DNA from: Crotalaria pallida
Lineage: Eukaryota > Streptophyta > Magnoliopsida > Fabales > Fabaceae
Direction of reading: 5' to 3'
NCBI GenBank assembly: GCA_037953625.1
Contig: CM075651.1
Span: forward strand, 128,368,501 to 128,432,500
Length of the DNA stretch: 64,000 bases
Shown here: one piece after another, positions 44,865-56,274 of the stretch
How the letters are laid out: each line of letters starts with the position of its first letter
Numbering within the stretch: the first letter of the stretch is position 1
Made by a program: the position numbers and the translations under genes
Notes under the pieces: model-generated
Databases searched by the model: none
What the model saw: only the letters and a program-made list of their open reading frames with translations
What the model was told of the DNA's origin: nothing

Positions 44865-47800
44865 TCAAAAGAGGTGAGAGACAGAAGTTAAACCAATTTC
44901 TCTACGAATAAAAAAGAAATTTTCTTTTGGAAGCGGTTTCGTAAAGATATCAGCTAACTGCCGCGAAGTATCAACATACTCAATAATACAATCACCCTTT
45001 TGAATATGATCACGAATAAAATGGTGTCGAATCTCTATATGCTTAGTGCGAGAATGTTGCACTGGGTTTTTGGTGATACTAATAGCACTAGTATTATCAC
45101 ATTTTATAGGAATGTGATCTAGACTTACACCGAAGTCTAGGAGTTGTTGTTTCAACCATAAGATTTGCGCACAACAGCTACCCGCAGCGACATATTCAGC
45201 CTCAGCTGTAGATAGGGCCACACTAGACTATTTCTTGCTAGCCCATGATACCAATGAATTGCCAAGAAGATGACAAGTGTCGCTAGTGCTTTTTCTATCT
45301 ACTTTGCAGCCAGCAAAGTCAGAATCAGAATACCCAACAAGATTACATGAAGAACCTTTGGGGTACCATAAACCCATGTCAGTTGTGCCAGACAGATATT
45401 TCATTATACGTTTGGCAGCAACCATGTGCGTTTCTTTTGGATTCGATTGAAAACGGGCACATAAACAGACACTAAACATTATATCCGGCCTACTTGCCGT
45501 TAAATAGAGAAGGGATCCGATTATACCTCGATATTTAGTGATTTCTACGGATTTACCTCCTTCATCTTTATCCAAATAGCAAGATGTGCTTATAGGTGTT
45601 GCTACTGCCTTGGCCTTATCCATGCCAAATCTTTTCAAAAGTTCCTTGCAGTATTTTGTTTGGCTAACGAAAATCCCATCCTTTGCTTGTTTTATTTGCA
45701 ATCCTAGGAAAAAGTTCAGCTCGCCCATCATAGACATTTCGAACTCTTCCTGCATCATACTCGAAAAATCCTTGCAAAGGGTTTCGTTAGTAGCACCGAA
45801 AACAATATCATTGACATAAATTTGAACTAAAAGAATGTCCTTTCCTTTCTTTTTAATAAAAAGTGTGTTATCGACCTTCCCTCTTTCAAAATTATTTTCT
45901 AATAAAAATTTGCTAAGACGGTCATACATGCTCTAGGAGCTTGTTTGAGTCCGTACAAAGCCTTTTTCAGTTTATAAACATAATCCGGGTGTTCATAATT
46001 TTCAAATCCAGGAGGTTGACACACATAAACTTCTTCATTTATAAAACCATTAAGAAATGCACTCTTTACGTCCATCTGATATAATTTAAAATCTAGAGTG
46101 CATGCAAAAGCTAACAGCAGTCTAATGGCTTCCAACCTAGCAACAGGGGCAAATGTTTCCTCATAATCTATCCCCTCTTCCTGGTTGTAACCTTGTGCAA
46201 CTAACCTAGATTTGTTTCGAACAATTAAACCAGCCTCATCGAGTTTATTTTTATAAATCCACTTAGTTCCAATAATCGGATGAGACTCAGGCCTAGGAAC
46301 AAGTTCCCACACCTGATTTCTTTCGAACTGGTTTAATTCCTCTTGCATTGCCAAAAGCCAATGCTCATCAAGCATAGCCTCAGAAATATTCTTTGGCTCT
46401 ACTTGAGAAACAAATGCGAAGTAGTTACATAGATTGCTAATAGAATTGCGAGTACTTACACCTTTTGTGATGTCACCTATGATTTGATCAATGGGATGGT
46501 GCCTCGAAGTTTTCCATTCCTTAGGCAAATCAGCGTTGAGCTCCATGGATTGTTCTTGATTTTTCTCCTCAACTGATTCAACTGATTTTTCCTTGTTTTC
46601 GGAATGCTCCTTTCCTTTAGCATTTGGCTCCTCATCCTCATCAATAAATAAATCTCCAAGAATACCTGAAATTTCATTAACAGATATCTTTCCCAACTTT
46701 CTGGGATCGGATTCGTCAAATGATACATGAATAGATTCTTCAATAGTATTACGAGATTTATTGTAAATCCTATATGCTTTGCTCGAAACAGAATATCCAA
46801 GAAATATGCCCTCATCAGCTCTAGCCTCAAAACTTCCTAGATTAACTCTACCATTATTATGCACAAAACATTTACATCCAAAAACACGAAAATGGGAAAT
46901 ATTTGGTTTTCTCCCCTTGTACAGCTCATAGGGGGTTTTCTTTAAAATAGGCCTTATTAAAACACAGTTCATAACATGACAAGCTGTACTCACTGCATCG
47001 GCCCAAAAATTTGCAGGCAAATTCATGTCATTAAGCATTGTTCTAGAAAGTTCTTTTAATGAACGATTTTTCCTCTCCACTACTCCGTTTTGCTCAAGAG
47101 TTCTTGGAGCTGAAATATAATGCTTAATTCCATGTTTTTCGCAAAATTTTTCAAAAAGATGATTTTCAAATTCTCCACCATGATCAGTTTTAATGGATGC
47201 AATGCTCAAATGCAATTGGTTTTGAATAATCTTGGATAGCTTTTTAAATTCATGAAATGCGTCATTTTTATGAGTAATAAAAAGCGTCCATGTATACCTA
47301 GAATAGTCATCCACCACAACAAAACAATAATAGTTGCCACCAAAGCTTTTTGTTTGACACGGTCCAAAAAGATCCATATGTAAAAGTTCCAAGGGCCTTT
47401 GAGATGAAACAAGGTTTTTAGAAGGAAAAGATGCCCTTGTGAGTTTTGATTTAGAACAAGGATCACATTTTTCAGAAATAGAAAAATTTTGCTTTGGCAG
47501 ACCAACTACTAAGTTTTTAGAAGAAATTTTATTTAAATGAGCCATGTGGATGTGACCTATTCTACGATGCCATAGCCACGATTCATCCTCTTTACTTAAT
47601 AAACATTTCGCATCATTTGAGGGTATTGAATTAAAATCAATAATATATACATTGTTTATCCTGCGAGCAATTAGCTTAATAAGATTATCAATTTTACCCT
47701 CGATAATACATATATCAGAATCAAAGATAACCCTATTGCCCTTATCACACAACTGACTAATACTTAGCAGATTGTGTTTTAGGCCCTCAACATGTAAGAC

Positions 47801-47992
47801 ATTTTCAATACAAGGGTTAGGAGGTGTACCAAGTTTACCGACTCCGAGAATCTTTCCTTGATTGTTATCTCCGAAAGTCACATGTCCTTGGTCCTTTGGC
47901 ACGAGATGCGAAAATTTAGATTTATCTCCAGTCATATGTTTTGAGCATCCGCTGTCCAAGTACCACCACGATTTCCTTTCTTCCGGAGTAAC
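44865..47992 (-). pseudogene. pol: Element 4 Pol (protease-integrase-RT-RNase H), three defects
   Basis: The pol frame opens just after a TAG at 47995-47993, in the same frame as gag, with no ATG at its start. Domains in copia order: protease LDSGCSKHMTGD (about 47957-47922); GAG-pre-integrase WLWHRRIGHI with CDPCSKSK; integrase core (HMDLFGP, KTDHGGEF, EQNGVVERKN); RT (WIYKNKLDEAG); RNase H (ALSTAEAEY). Breaks: a one-base deletion at about 45929-45933 shifts the frame in the RT palm. The RT signature reads YVND instead of YVDD, the AAT codon being at 45812-45810. A TAG at 45227-45225 stops the frame just before the RNase H motif. A protein from this copy should be inactive as reverse transcriptase. 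Confidence 0.9.
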
Positions 47993-48007
47993 CTACAAGC
48001 AAAGAGT

Positions 48008-49696
48008 TCAAGGTTTCTTTTTAGGTACCCATATCTTTTTGGGTCCTTGAGCGTTAGTATAGCCATAGTTTAAATCATGCCACCTACTAGCTTCATTGTT
48101 CGGTTTAACGAACTTCACTTTTCGGTGTATGCATTCATGTGCACCATGACCCTTTTTACCACAAATATGACAAATAATCAAAGGTTTCTTATGATTACTA
48201 GCAAGGACAAAAATGGTACTTAATTTCTTTTGATGCCTACCGGGTTGATATCCTAAACCCGCTCTATTAAAGAAACATTTTTGCCTCCCTAGCATTAAAT
48301 TTAGAGTATTTCTACCTTTCGTAAATTTTGCAAGGGTTTCTTTCAAATCCTCAACTTCTTTAACTAGGTCCTTGCAGAATTTACAAGAAGAAGAACTAGC
48401 ATTAAATTTAATGTCATTACTCAAGGTATTTGAAGAATTTTTCAAAGTCAAATTCAGCTCCTTATTTTGATTTTTCAAAATTTCATTTTCTTTAATAAGG
48501 TTTTTATTCTTTTCTAAAAGAGAAGCTGAATTTTTCTTTTCTAGGGAAACCAATAAGGATAACCTCATTGATTCCTCATGCAATTCTTCAAAGGCCTCTT
48601 GTAATTCATCATAAGAGAAATTTAATTCAGTGGTTACCTCATCTCTGTGAGCCATTAAGCATATGTTGGCGGTCTCCTCTTGTTCGTCTGAATCTTCATC
48701 CGAACTTCCTTCATTGTCTAGCCATGCCAAGTATGCTTGCTTTCCTTTCTTTGAATTTGAGGTGCCTTTTTCTGAATTCTCTTTCTTCTTCAGCTGGTAG
48801 CAATCTGCTCTGATGTGACCAGGCTTGCCACACTCATGACATGTAATAGTTGAGCCTCCACTCTTGTTGTTGTCTCTTCTGTTGAAATTCTTCTTCCTCA
48901 GAAATTTTCCGAACTTTTTGACCAACAGACCCATGTGTTCATCATTTAGCAATTCTTTGTCCGAGTCACTTTCTGTTGCTGGTGCTTCAACCTTGAATGC
49001 CAGACTTTTGACTTTCTTGTTTTCTTCTTCATGTTGGGCCAATATTTTTAATTCACTTTCGTGCTCTTGTAACTTCCCAAAGAGAGTTGCCAGCGTCATA
49101 GCTGATAGATTTCTTGATTCAGCAATCGCTGTTACTTTGGGTTGCCATTCTCTTCCCAAGAACCTTAGGACTTTGTTGATGAGATCCTCATTGGTGAATT
49201 TCTTCCCCAATGTTGTCAGTTGATTTACAATCATTGTGAAGCGTTTTTGGATCTCTTGAATCGATTCTCCATCTTTCATTCTGAATAACTCATATTCACC
49301 AGTCAGCGTGTTGATTCTCGATCTCTTCACTTCAGTCGTACCCTCATGCATGACTTCCAGCGTATCCCACATTTGTTGTGCTGTCTCGCATGTTGATATC
49401 CTGAAAAACTCATCATAGCTCAAAGCAGATGTTATAATATTTTTCGCTTTCAAGTCGTACTGGACTCTACGTTCCTCCTCCTCCGTCCACTCAGCCATAG
49501 GCTTTTCGACGGTGTTACCATTAACCACATAGGTAGGAACATAGGGACCATTTACGACGGCATCCCAAACTTTTAATCCGACTCCTTGAATAAAAATTTT
49601 CATACGGGCTTTCCAATACGCGTACCCTACCCCATCAAACATGGGAGGACGGTTAATAGAACTCCCTTCACCTCCAAACAGAGAGTTTGAAGCCAT
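48008..49696 (-). CDS. gag: Element 4 Gag polyprotein
   Basis: Intact 562-residue SIRE-type Gag. The ATG at 49696 is preferred to an upstream in-frame GTG at 49723. DUF4219-like segment (RPPMFDGVGYAYWKARM), UBN2 domain (AQQMWDTLEVMHEGTTEVKR), CCHC knuckle CHECGKPGHIRADC, coiled coil rich in K/E/N, and a second knuckle CHICGKKGHGAHEC. The C terminus ends in a KKIWVPKKKP-type motif shared with element 2. The TGA at 48010-48008 and a TAG 15 bases further separate it from pol in the same frame. Confidence 0.92.
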   Translation of the reverse strand: MASNSLFGGEGSSINRPPMFDGVGYAYWKARMKIFIQGVGLKVWDAVVNGPYVPTYVVNGNTVEKPMAEWTEEEERRVQYDLKAKNIITSALSYDEFFRISTCETAQQMWDTLEVMHEGTTEVKRSRINTLTGEYELFRMKDGESIQEIQKRFTMIVNQLTTLGKKFTNEDLINKVLRFLGREWQPKVTAIAESRNLSAMTLATLFGKLQEHESELKILAQHEEENKKVKSLAFKVEAPATESDSDKELLNDEHMGLLVKKFGKFLRKKNFNRRDNNKSGGSTITCHECGKPGHIRADCYQLKKKENSEKGTSNSKKGKQAYLAWLDNEGSSDEDSDEQEETANICLMAHRDEVTTELNFSYDELQEAFEELHEESMRLSLLVSLEKKNSASLLEKNKNLIKENEILKNQNKELNLTLKNSSNTLSNDIKFNASSSSCKFCKDLVKEVEDLKETLAKFTKGRNTLNLMLGRQKCFFNRAGLGYQPGRHQKKLSTIFVLASNHKKPLIICHICGKKGHGAHECIHRKVKFVKPNNEASRWHDLNYGYTNAQGPKKIWVPKKKP

Positions 49697-49732
49697 ACTC
49701 TTGAGACGATTAAGTCTTAACACAAGAGACTA

Positions 49733-49744
49733 GCTCTGATGCCA
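49733..49744 (-). promoter_or_regulatory. Element 4 primer-binding site
   Basis: Minus strand TGGCATCAGAGC, a Met-tRNA complement with one T-to-C difference from the other elements. Confidence 0.85.
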
Positions 49745-49746
49745 AT

Positions 49747-51511
49747 TGTTGGTTTTGGCCTCAAAATCTCGAGAGGGGGGGGGGTGAATCGAGTTTTATT
49801 AATATATTGTAAAAACCGTTACAAATTAAAAAATGATTTGAGATGAAGAGATTAAGCGTTTGAAACGGATCGCGAAAACGATAGAAAATATATATAGAGT
49901 ACCGCGGAAACGTAAAAATTGAAATAAGCGGAAATTAAAAGAGATAAGGGATAGAAAAGCTTGCACCGGTGAATTTTATACTGGTTCAGCCTTCCCGTCG
50001 AAAGGCCTAGTCTAGTCCCCAAGCGACCCGCCTGAGAGTTCTTATAACCAAGCAATAGAGCCGCACCCTATTACAACCAAGAGCACCCCGCATACTACTA
50101 GGAACCTCCGTTCATTAGGGGCCTCAATCACACAGCAGGCTTCCTCACCCTACTAACGTCACAACGTTCAACTACGGGATTCTCTCCCTACCACTAAGGT
50201 TTAGAACAATTCAATGAGAGTGATTACAATAAGTATAATGTGTTCTCAAAACACAGATTCTACAATAAACTCTATGATAATGAAGCAGATGTTTCTCTAG
50301 GAATTACTCAGCCAACAATGATTTTTGTTCTTCAAAAAATATGAACGTGAAAAGCAGAAGACTTGAGAAGAAGAAGAGAGAAAACGTGCAGCTCAGAAAA
50401 AATGAATGAATGAATGATTTGAAAAAGTTTTTTTTTTTTTTAATGTTGGAGTGATTTTGTTTTTAAAATAGAAAACCTTTTAGAATCAAAAAATTTAGAA
50501 AAAGTAAAATAAAATAAAAATAAAATAAAATAAGATTTGAAATAAGTTTTAAAATCAAAACTAAATCAAAATGATTTACGAAATAAAATAAAGATTTGAT
50601 TCTTAAAACCAAAAAGGAAATAATTCAAATTTAAAATCATTTTCAAATTTTATAAAATAAATCAGAATCTTTTATATAAAAACAAATCAGGAAATAATCA
50701 AAATGATTCTGACACGTTTTTCAATAAAACATGAAGTAATCGATTACTTTCTGAAGGTAATCGATTATTCCTTTAAAAATAGAAATTCTTAAATTCATTT
50801 GAAAACCATGTAATCGATTACACCAAGAATAGTTAATCGATTACACCACCCATGTTCAATGTATGATGCAACTCATAATAATCTATTACACTAGTAAGTT
50901 AATCGATTACTGAGCCTCTGATATGCATATGATGCAACATCATGTAATCGATTATTACAGAGCTTGTAATCGATTACTAAGCCTCTGAAAAATATATGAT
51001 GCAACAATTATAATCGATTACTTGAGCCAGGTAATCGATTACTCTTATGAAAAAGTAATTGATTAACAAGTTTCATTTAATCGATTACAACCTCTCTGAT
51101 TTTTCTATGATGCAACAAAGTTAATCGATTACTTGAGAAGATAATCGATTACTCTCTCTTGCAAACATACAAATATACAGAGTTTTGTAACATCAAGTAT
51201 TTTCACTAAGATTAAATACAGAAAACACTTTTTCATGAAAAACGCATTTTTCTTCTTCTCTTCTTAAAATGAAAAACTTGTTGGCTTTTGTAACTCTTAA
51301 AGAAATAAAAACTTCATTACCTTACAATTGATCTAAGGAGAAGGTTTATAATCTATGCCTTGCTTGAGTCTTCAAACTTGAATATGAATGACACTTGCAC
51401 TTGTGAGCTTGAACTTGAGTTGGCTTGTTATCATCAAAACACTTTCTTGAATAAAACCTGAAGTCCATAGAGAGTTTGAAGCATGTCTTCCAACTAGCTT
51501 GACTTCCAACA
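49747..51511 (-). repeat. Element 4 5' LTR
   Basis: 1,765 bp partner of 42748-44506, differing by scattered substitutions and homopolymer lengths (G run 7 against 10). Palindrome array at 50735-51155, C-loop hairpin at 49768-49793. Confidence 0.94.
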
Positions 51512-51965
51512 CTAACTAGGGATGAGTAGGCCTTTATCTGACCTCGGGACGCCGTACAGGTCACGTGCCACATACCCAACATCCTTAAACGAGCTAGACA
51601 TGAGAAGGGACATGCTGACCTGTCCAGGTTCAAGAATATGAAGCGTTACCCTAATTCAGGGAAAGATATTTTTCAGATATTCCCTGAATCTAACGTCAGC
51701 ATGTAAACCCTAAAGGGCCTCCCCTTTGGGCCCTATCCGCCATACCCTATAAAAGGCATGATGCTGCCTAGGGTTCAGGTATGTTCTCCCATCTCTATGT
51801 TGACACTCTGCACACACTTCTAGTTGACAAAGGGAGAACCTGAGTATTCCAACTGAATATTCAGAAACATTCCATAGCCATCATACATAAACCCCTGATC
51901 TCACTCAGATTCATGACCACTAGTCATTGGTCTTGAGGTCCCCTAAATCAGGGACATTTCTCATT

Positions 51966-52063
51966 TTTCTGATCCACTACACTTCACAATTTAAAGGACA
52001 TAAAGAAAGGTAATTTTTCTGATCCACTACACTTCGCAATTTAAAGGACATAAAGAAAGGTAA
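51966..52063. repeat. about 49-bp tandem duplication across an LTR end
   Basis: Two adjacent copies share TTTTTCTGATCCACTACACT then AATTTAAAGGACATAAAGAA, starting at about 51965 and 52014, with a single A/G difference. The unit spans the gypsy-type LTR terminus (51981) and the following host bases. Confidence 0.8.
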
Positions 52064-52082
52064 TTTAATTTTATTAAAAATA

Positions 52083-52368
52083 CTCCCTTCATTCCTTATT
52101 ATCTGTCGTTTTTTGGAGAGATTTTTTATTTCTTTTTATCTGTCGTATTGGGGATTTCAAGAGTGTAATAATTGCTATTTTCCATGTTGGCGCCTATTTA
52201 ATATGCATTGGTTTATGTAAGTAGTGGAGAAAAAATAATAATTATAGAAAGAGAAAGGGTATAATGGGAAAAAACATAATTAATGTATTGAAAATTTGAG
52301 TAATGATTATATTTCTTGAAAGGATGTGTTTTGTTTAAAATATGACAGATAAATAGGAACGGATGTAG
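52083..52368. mobile_element. Stowaway-like MITE
   Basis: Left end CTCCCTTCATTCCTTATTATC and right end GATAAATAGGAACGGATGTAG are imperfect inverted repeats of the Stowaway consensus style. TA dinucleotides flank it at 52081-52082 and 52369-52370. It is 286 bp, AT-rich and has no ORF. It sits just upstream of the E2 gene. Confidence 0.7.
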
Positions 52369-52370
52369 TA

Positions 52371-52620
52371 CTAATTAAAAAATTATTTTTTTAAAAAAAT
52401 AATTATTAGAAAATTCAAAATAAAGTCAAACAAGTATATGAGAAATATCGAAAAAGTATCTGGAAGTATCGAGAAATATCTGAAAAGTATCCTAAATACA
52501 TTTTTTTAAAAAAATAATTAAAATTAAGTAAAAATTAATTGGATACTTTTGGATACGTATCAAAAAATATCATACTCGTATCGGTATCGAATACGGTGAC
52601 AAAGATACTTTTCCATTTTT
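52371..52620. other. AT-rich intergenic sequence upstream of the E2 gene
   Basis: Several AAGTATC/GATACTT words and GTATCGGTATCGAATACGG form a degenerate repeat shared in style with 22168-22205. No gene. Confidence 0.45.
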
Positions 52621-53269
52621 TGGAGTATGCGGGCTTTATAGCTCTTCACCTTTATTACCTCTCTCTTCTTTCAATTTCATAAACCATTCCACACCACACT
52701 CTTCTCTCTCTCTCCTCCTCGGACTCCATCCTTCTCTAACAAGTTAGATATCTCTCTCTTGTGGTTAAAGTTTGAGTTTTTATTCTCTATGATGCGTTTT
52801 TCATGAAACTAAGTGATACCCATTTTTTCTTACTGTTGCTGATCCTGTTTTTTCAAAATTTATTATGGAAGAACTGAAGGAGTTGTTATGGGGTGTATGC
52901 TAAGGATTTGGGTTTGTGATTGTGTGAAAGAAATTTAGTTTGCGTTTTTTTAAAAGGAGTACCCTGAGATGAATCTGTTGTTGCTGTTTTCTTTATAATT
53001 CTTTGGTGGTGTGTGCTTACTTTGTTGTCTGTGTTTGTGAGTGGAAATATAAAAAAATCCAGCTTTTAATTAAATGATGTGTTTACATGGAGAACCCTTT
53101 ACCAGTTGAATGATACTGTATGATTGGGTTTCAATTCTAGTAGTAAATATGATGTTATGTGTTACTCTGATGACTAATAGTTCCTCTATGCATATAATAT
53201 AATGACTTGTGATTAGTGATTGATTACCACTGTGTTGTGTTGTGCTTGATTGAAATATAGGTGGTGAGG
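52621..53269 (+). promoter_or_regulatory. promoter and 5' UTR of the ubiquitin E2 gene, probable 5' UTR intron
   Basis: A TATA-like GGGCTTTATAG (about 52631) precedes a pyrimidine-rich leader with a CT microsatellite (about 52697-52722). A possible 5' UTR intron runs from a GT near 52769 to ATATAG at 53255-53260, just before the start codon. The donor is not certain. Leader introns are known in plant RAD6-type E2 genes. Confidence 0.5.
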
Positions 53270-55713
53270 ATGTCGACGCCGGCAAGGAAGAGACTCATGA
53301 GAGATTTTAAGAGATTGCAACAAGATCCTCCTGCTGGCATCAGCGGCGCTCCCCTAGACAATAATATCATGATTTGGAATGCAGTTATCTTTGGGTATGT
53401 TGGTGAACAGAATAATTTACAAATCCTGTGATTTTTCCTCAAGTGTGTTTACCATTTTTTTGGTTTCGGTGATGGATTAATGATGCTTTTGTTGTTGTTT
53501 TTTCCAGACCGGATGACACGCCTTGGGATGGAGGTAAAGTTATATTAAGACTTAATATATTTTTTCATTCTTCGTATGAAAGTTTCTTTGCATGTTCAAA
53601 GATAAAATTTTGTATCTGGTTTCACCTATTTTAACACTTGATGGCATGTGATATGACTGGTTCAACTTTTGCATTATGCTGACAGTTATTTGCATTTTAG
53701 CAACCAAGCCTTGTTTTCTAACAAAGTAGTGTAGTAAAATTCATGCTATAGTATGAGAAAGAAGGATGGTATTAGCCTCCCAATGATTGTGAAATAGTTC
53801 CCTAATATGAACTTTATCATTTCAAACTACGTGTAACTGGACCCAGTGCACATTTAGGTGAAGTTTCTCATGTGATGATGGTTGATGGTAACTTTAGCAT
53901 TGATATGATAGCACAACTTTGATTCCTATTGTGACTTTCAGTGACTTTGATCTAATTTCTGTATCTTTCAGGTACGTTTAAGTTAACTCTTCAATTTGCT
54001 GAGGATTATCCTAATAAATCACCTACAGTGCGCTTTGTTTCTCAAATGTTTCATCCAAACAGTAAGTATGAGACAAGGACTTGTTTTTTTATCTCTCTTT
54101 CCGAGCCAGCAAATTTAGTGTTCTGCAATCATGTCGTGAAATTGAAATAGTAACCATTTAGTGATTGCATCTTTGGTTCCAAGGGTTATTTTATTAGCAT
54201 GTTTAGACAGACAACTTCAAACAGAAATGAAAATCATTATTTAAAGCTTCCAAATAATTTTTGCTTTTGAAAGTGTTATTAAAGAAATTGAAGTTGAACT
54301 TTTTTGGTGGTTATTTTTTTGTCTTTCCGCTACTCCTCTTTTATAATTTATTTAGAATATAAAGCATATTTTCTTTACTTCATTTGTCCAGGTTTGGCCA
54401 CTTCAGTTTTAGAGTATAGGTAGTTTGAATACCTTTTCCCATCATTTAGTTTTTCTTTAGGTAACAGCATTCTGAAATGTGATTAAAACGTATTTACATT
54501 TCTTACTTCTTAGTGACTCGAGGATGAAGGGGCCTTTTTCTCTATATATATCTCTGCTTTGTCTCCACAGCCTGGTTTAGGGGATTTATATTGAAAGTAG
54601 AGTTCCTGAAATTTCAGAAGCATATCTGAAATTTTGAAATTTTTTTCTCTTAGCTTTTGTGCCATGATGTGGAGATCATAGGTCATAACAATGTTTTGGG
54701 ATAATTTTTTCATGAAGACCTCCTATGAAATATTGACTCTGAAGGAAATAACCACTTAGTTTGTTATTATGTATATAATATATATTGACTTAAATTGCTT
54801 TTGGAATTCTTCCTAAGCATATCTATTTTGAAATAAGTTATGTTTGATGTCATCAATCTCAATAATTTCCTGTTCTAAGCCCCTTTTTCCTTGGCAAATT
54901 TAGTTTATGCGGATGGAAGTATATGTTTGGACATATTACAAAATCAGTGGAGCCCAATTTATGATGTAGCTGCAATACTTACATCAATCCAGGTAATTAT
55001 GATTATGATTCACTACATTTTGGATTGCTTCTAGACTATTATTGCTGGAACTTGAACTTGATTTGATTGCACCCTATCCACAAATTTGTCTACCATAGAG
55101 TAAAGATGCCTCTAATGGCATACTTTTCAAGTTACAACTTAAGTGGTAGATCTCTGTGATGGTTGTAGTTGTGTGAGCCTTAATCTGCATATGGCTTACA
55201 TGTTGATTCATTGGCAAATGTCAGGTTCATCTGTGATCTATCAATTTTGGTCTTATGGTCATTTATCCTTTCTATTTCATCTGTGAACAACACAAAAAAC
55301 AGTTGCAGATACCTTCTAGAAAACAATTTTCATGTCCTCTTCAAAAATCTCTGTCGTCTCTAACTTTGGGAATTTGTATTTCGCTTTTTAGTTGTTTGTT
55401 TTCCTTTTTTTATAAGACAGAAAAAGAGAGAAACAAGATAGAGGGATATGATATCCTCTCCCAAAACCTAAGTAAGCAAGAAGAAAGCTTAAAACATTTG
55501 TTAACATCTTGATAAATTATTATATCCTGCTTATCCTTTGCACTGGATTTTTCCTGTAACATGAACCCAACTTTCTTGTTGCAGTCGTTGCTGTGTGACC
55601 CAAATCCAAACTCTCCAGCGAATTCAGAAGCTGCTCGAATGTTTAGCGAAAACAAGTGTGAATACAACAGAAGAGTACGTGCAATTGTTGAGCAGAGTTG
55701 GACTGCTGATTAA
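53270..55713 (+). CDS. UBC2: RAD6/UBC2-type ubiquitin-conjugating enzyme E2
   Basis: Five coding exons: 53270-53394, 53508-53533, 53972-54061, 54904-54992, 55585-55713. All have GT-AG introns and total 459 nt, giving 152 residues, the usual length for this family. The protein starts MSTPARKRLMRDFKRLQQDP and has the HPN motif, then the catalytic Cys88 in GSICLDILQNQWSP, and ends in EQSWTAD. RAD6-type E2s transfer ubiquitin, notably to histone H2B with a BRE1/HUB-type E3, and act in post-replication repair, in nucleus and cytosol. Compared with the canonical plant sequence as I know it, this copy has Ser in NKSPTV and Gln in VSQMFHPN. These are unusual at conserved sites. All splice sites and the frame are intact, so it is probably expressed. 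It converges on the LRR kinase gene 561 bp away. Confidence 0.95.
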
Positions 55714-56274
55714 TTATCATGGTTAAAAGGTTGTCAAAGGATCTCATTGAATAACCATAAGACTTAAAAGAACAATTGTGTCTTGTAGCCCTTGACAATG
55801 TGTTTGGTCAAACTTATATGAATCAATGTCCACCTTATAATCTTCATGTTCTTGAAAAGGCGGAGAGGAGAGAGAGGAAGGAGTGCAAGCCGGTGTGACG
55901 ATGATGCTAGTTTTGTATGACTATTAAAACAATTGGTAATAGAGAATTAGTGCATTGGTAGGAACCTAAGTAAACAGATGATAGGTGCTTAAATAATAGT
56001 AATACTGAAAAATGCAGGCCTTGTTGATGGAATTATATAGAGAAAAAGAGATTTTTGGTCCCTTATCTTATTTCATTCTTAGTTCCATATCTTTTATTTT
56101 TATTAATTTTCTCCCTTATTTTTCAAATTGATATTTATCATGACTTAAGCCTTCACAATCTCATCACCCCCTATTAGAAGCGATAACGTGTTACTAATCG
56201 GCGTCAGTACCATTTATACATACTTAATAGTCAAAAACTCATGAACTCAACCAAACACTTTAATTGAAGCAAGT
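55714..56274. other. intergenic sequence between convergent genes
   Basis: Holds the 3' UTRs of both genes. No repeat or further gene is visible. Confidence 0.6.

Larger units (their letters stand above)
42748..51511 (-). mobile_element. Element 4: SIRE-type Ty1/copia element with gag and damaged pol
   Basis: LTRs 42748-44506 and 49747-51511 and a perfect target duplication, CTAAC (42743-42747 and 51512-51516). On the minus strand the order is LTR, primer site, gag, pol, short spacer, polypurine tract, LTR. Only about 360 bp separate the pol end from the 3' LTR, so there is no env-like ORF. Pol carries a frameshift, a nonsense codon and a changed catalytic residue. Confidence 0.96.
42475..51981 (+). 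mobile_element. LTR of a truncated gypsy-type element, split by element 4
   Basis: The left piece is 42475-42747 and the right piece 51512-51981, about 0.74 kb once element 4 is removed. It starts TGTAGGGTTAATC after a purine tract and ends GATCCACTACA. A strong TATA box, CTATAAAAGG, lies at 51747-51756. Words such as GGTCGG, CCTCGGAGG and CACTCGGCC resemble the Tat-type LTRs of element 3. The 5' part of the element is not visible in the window, so the class is inferred. Confidence 0.6.
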
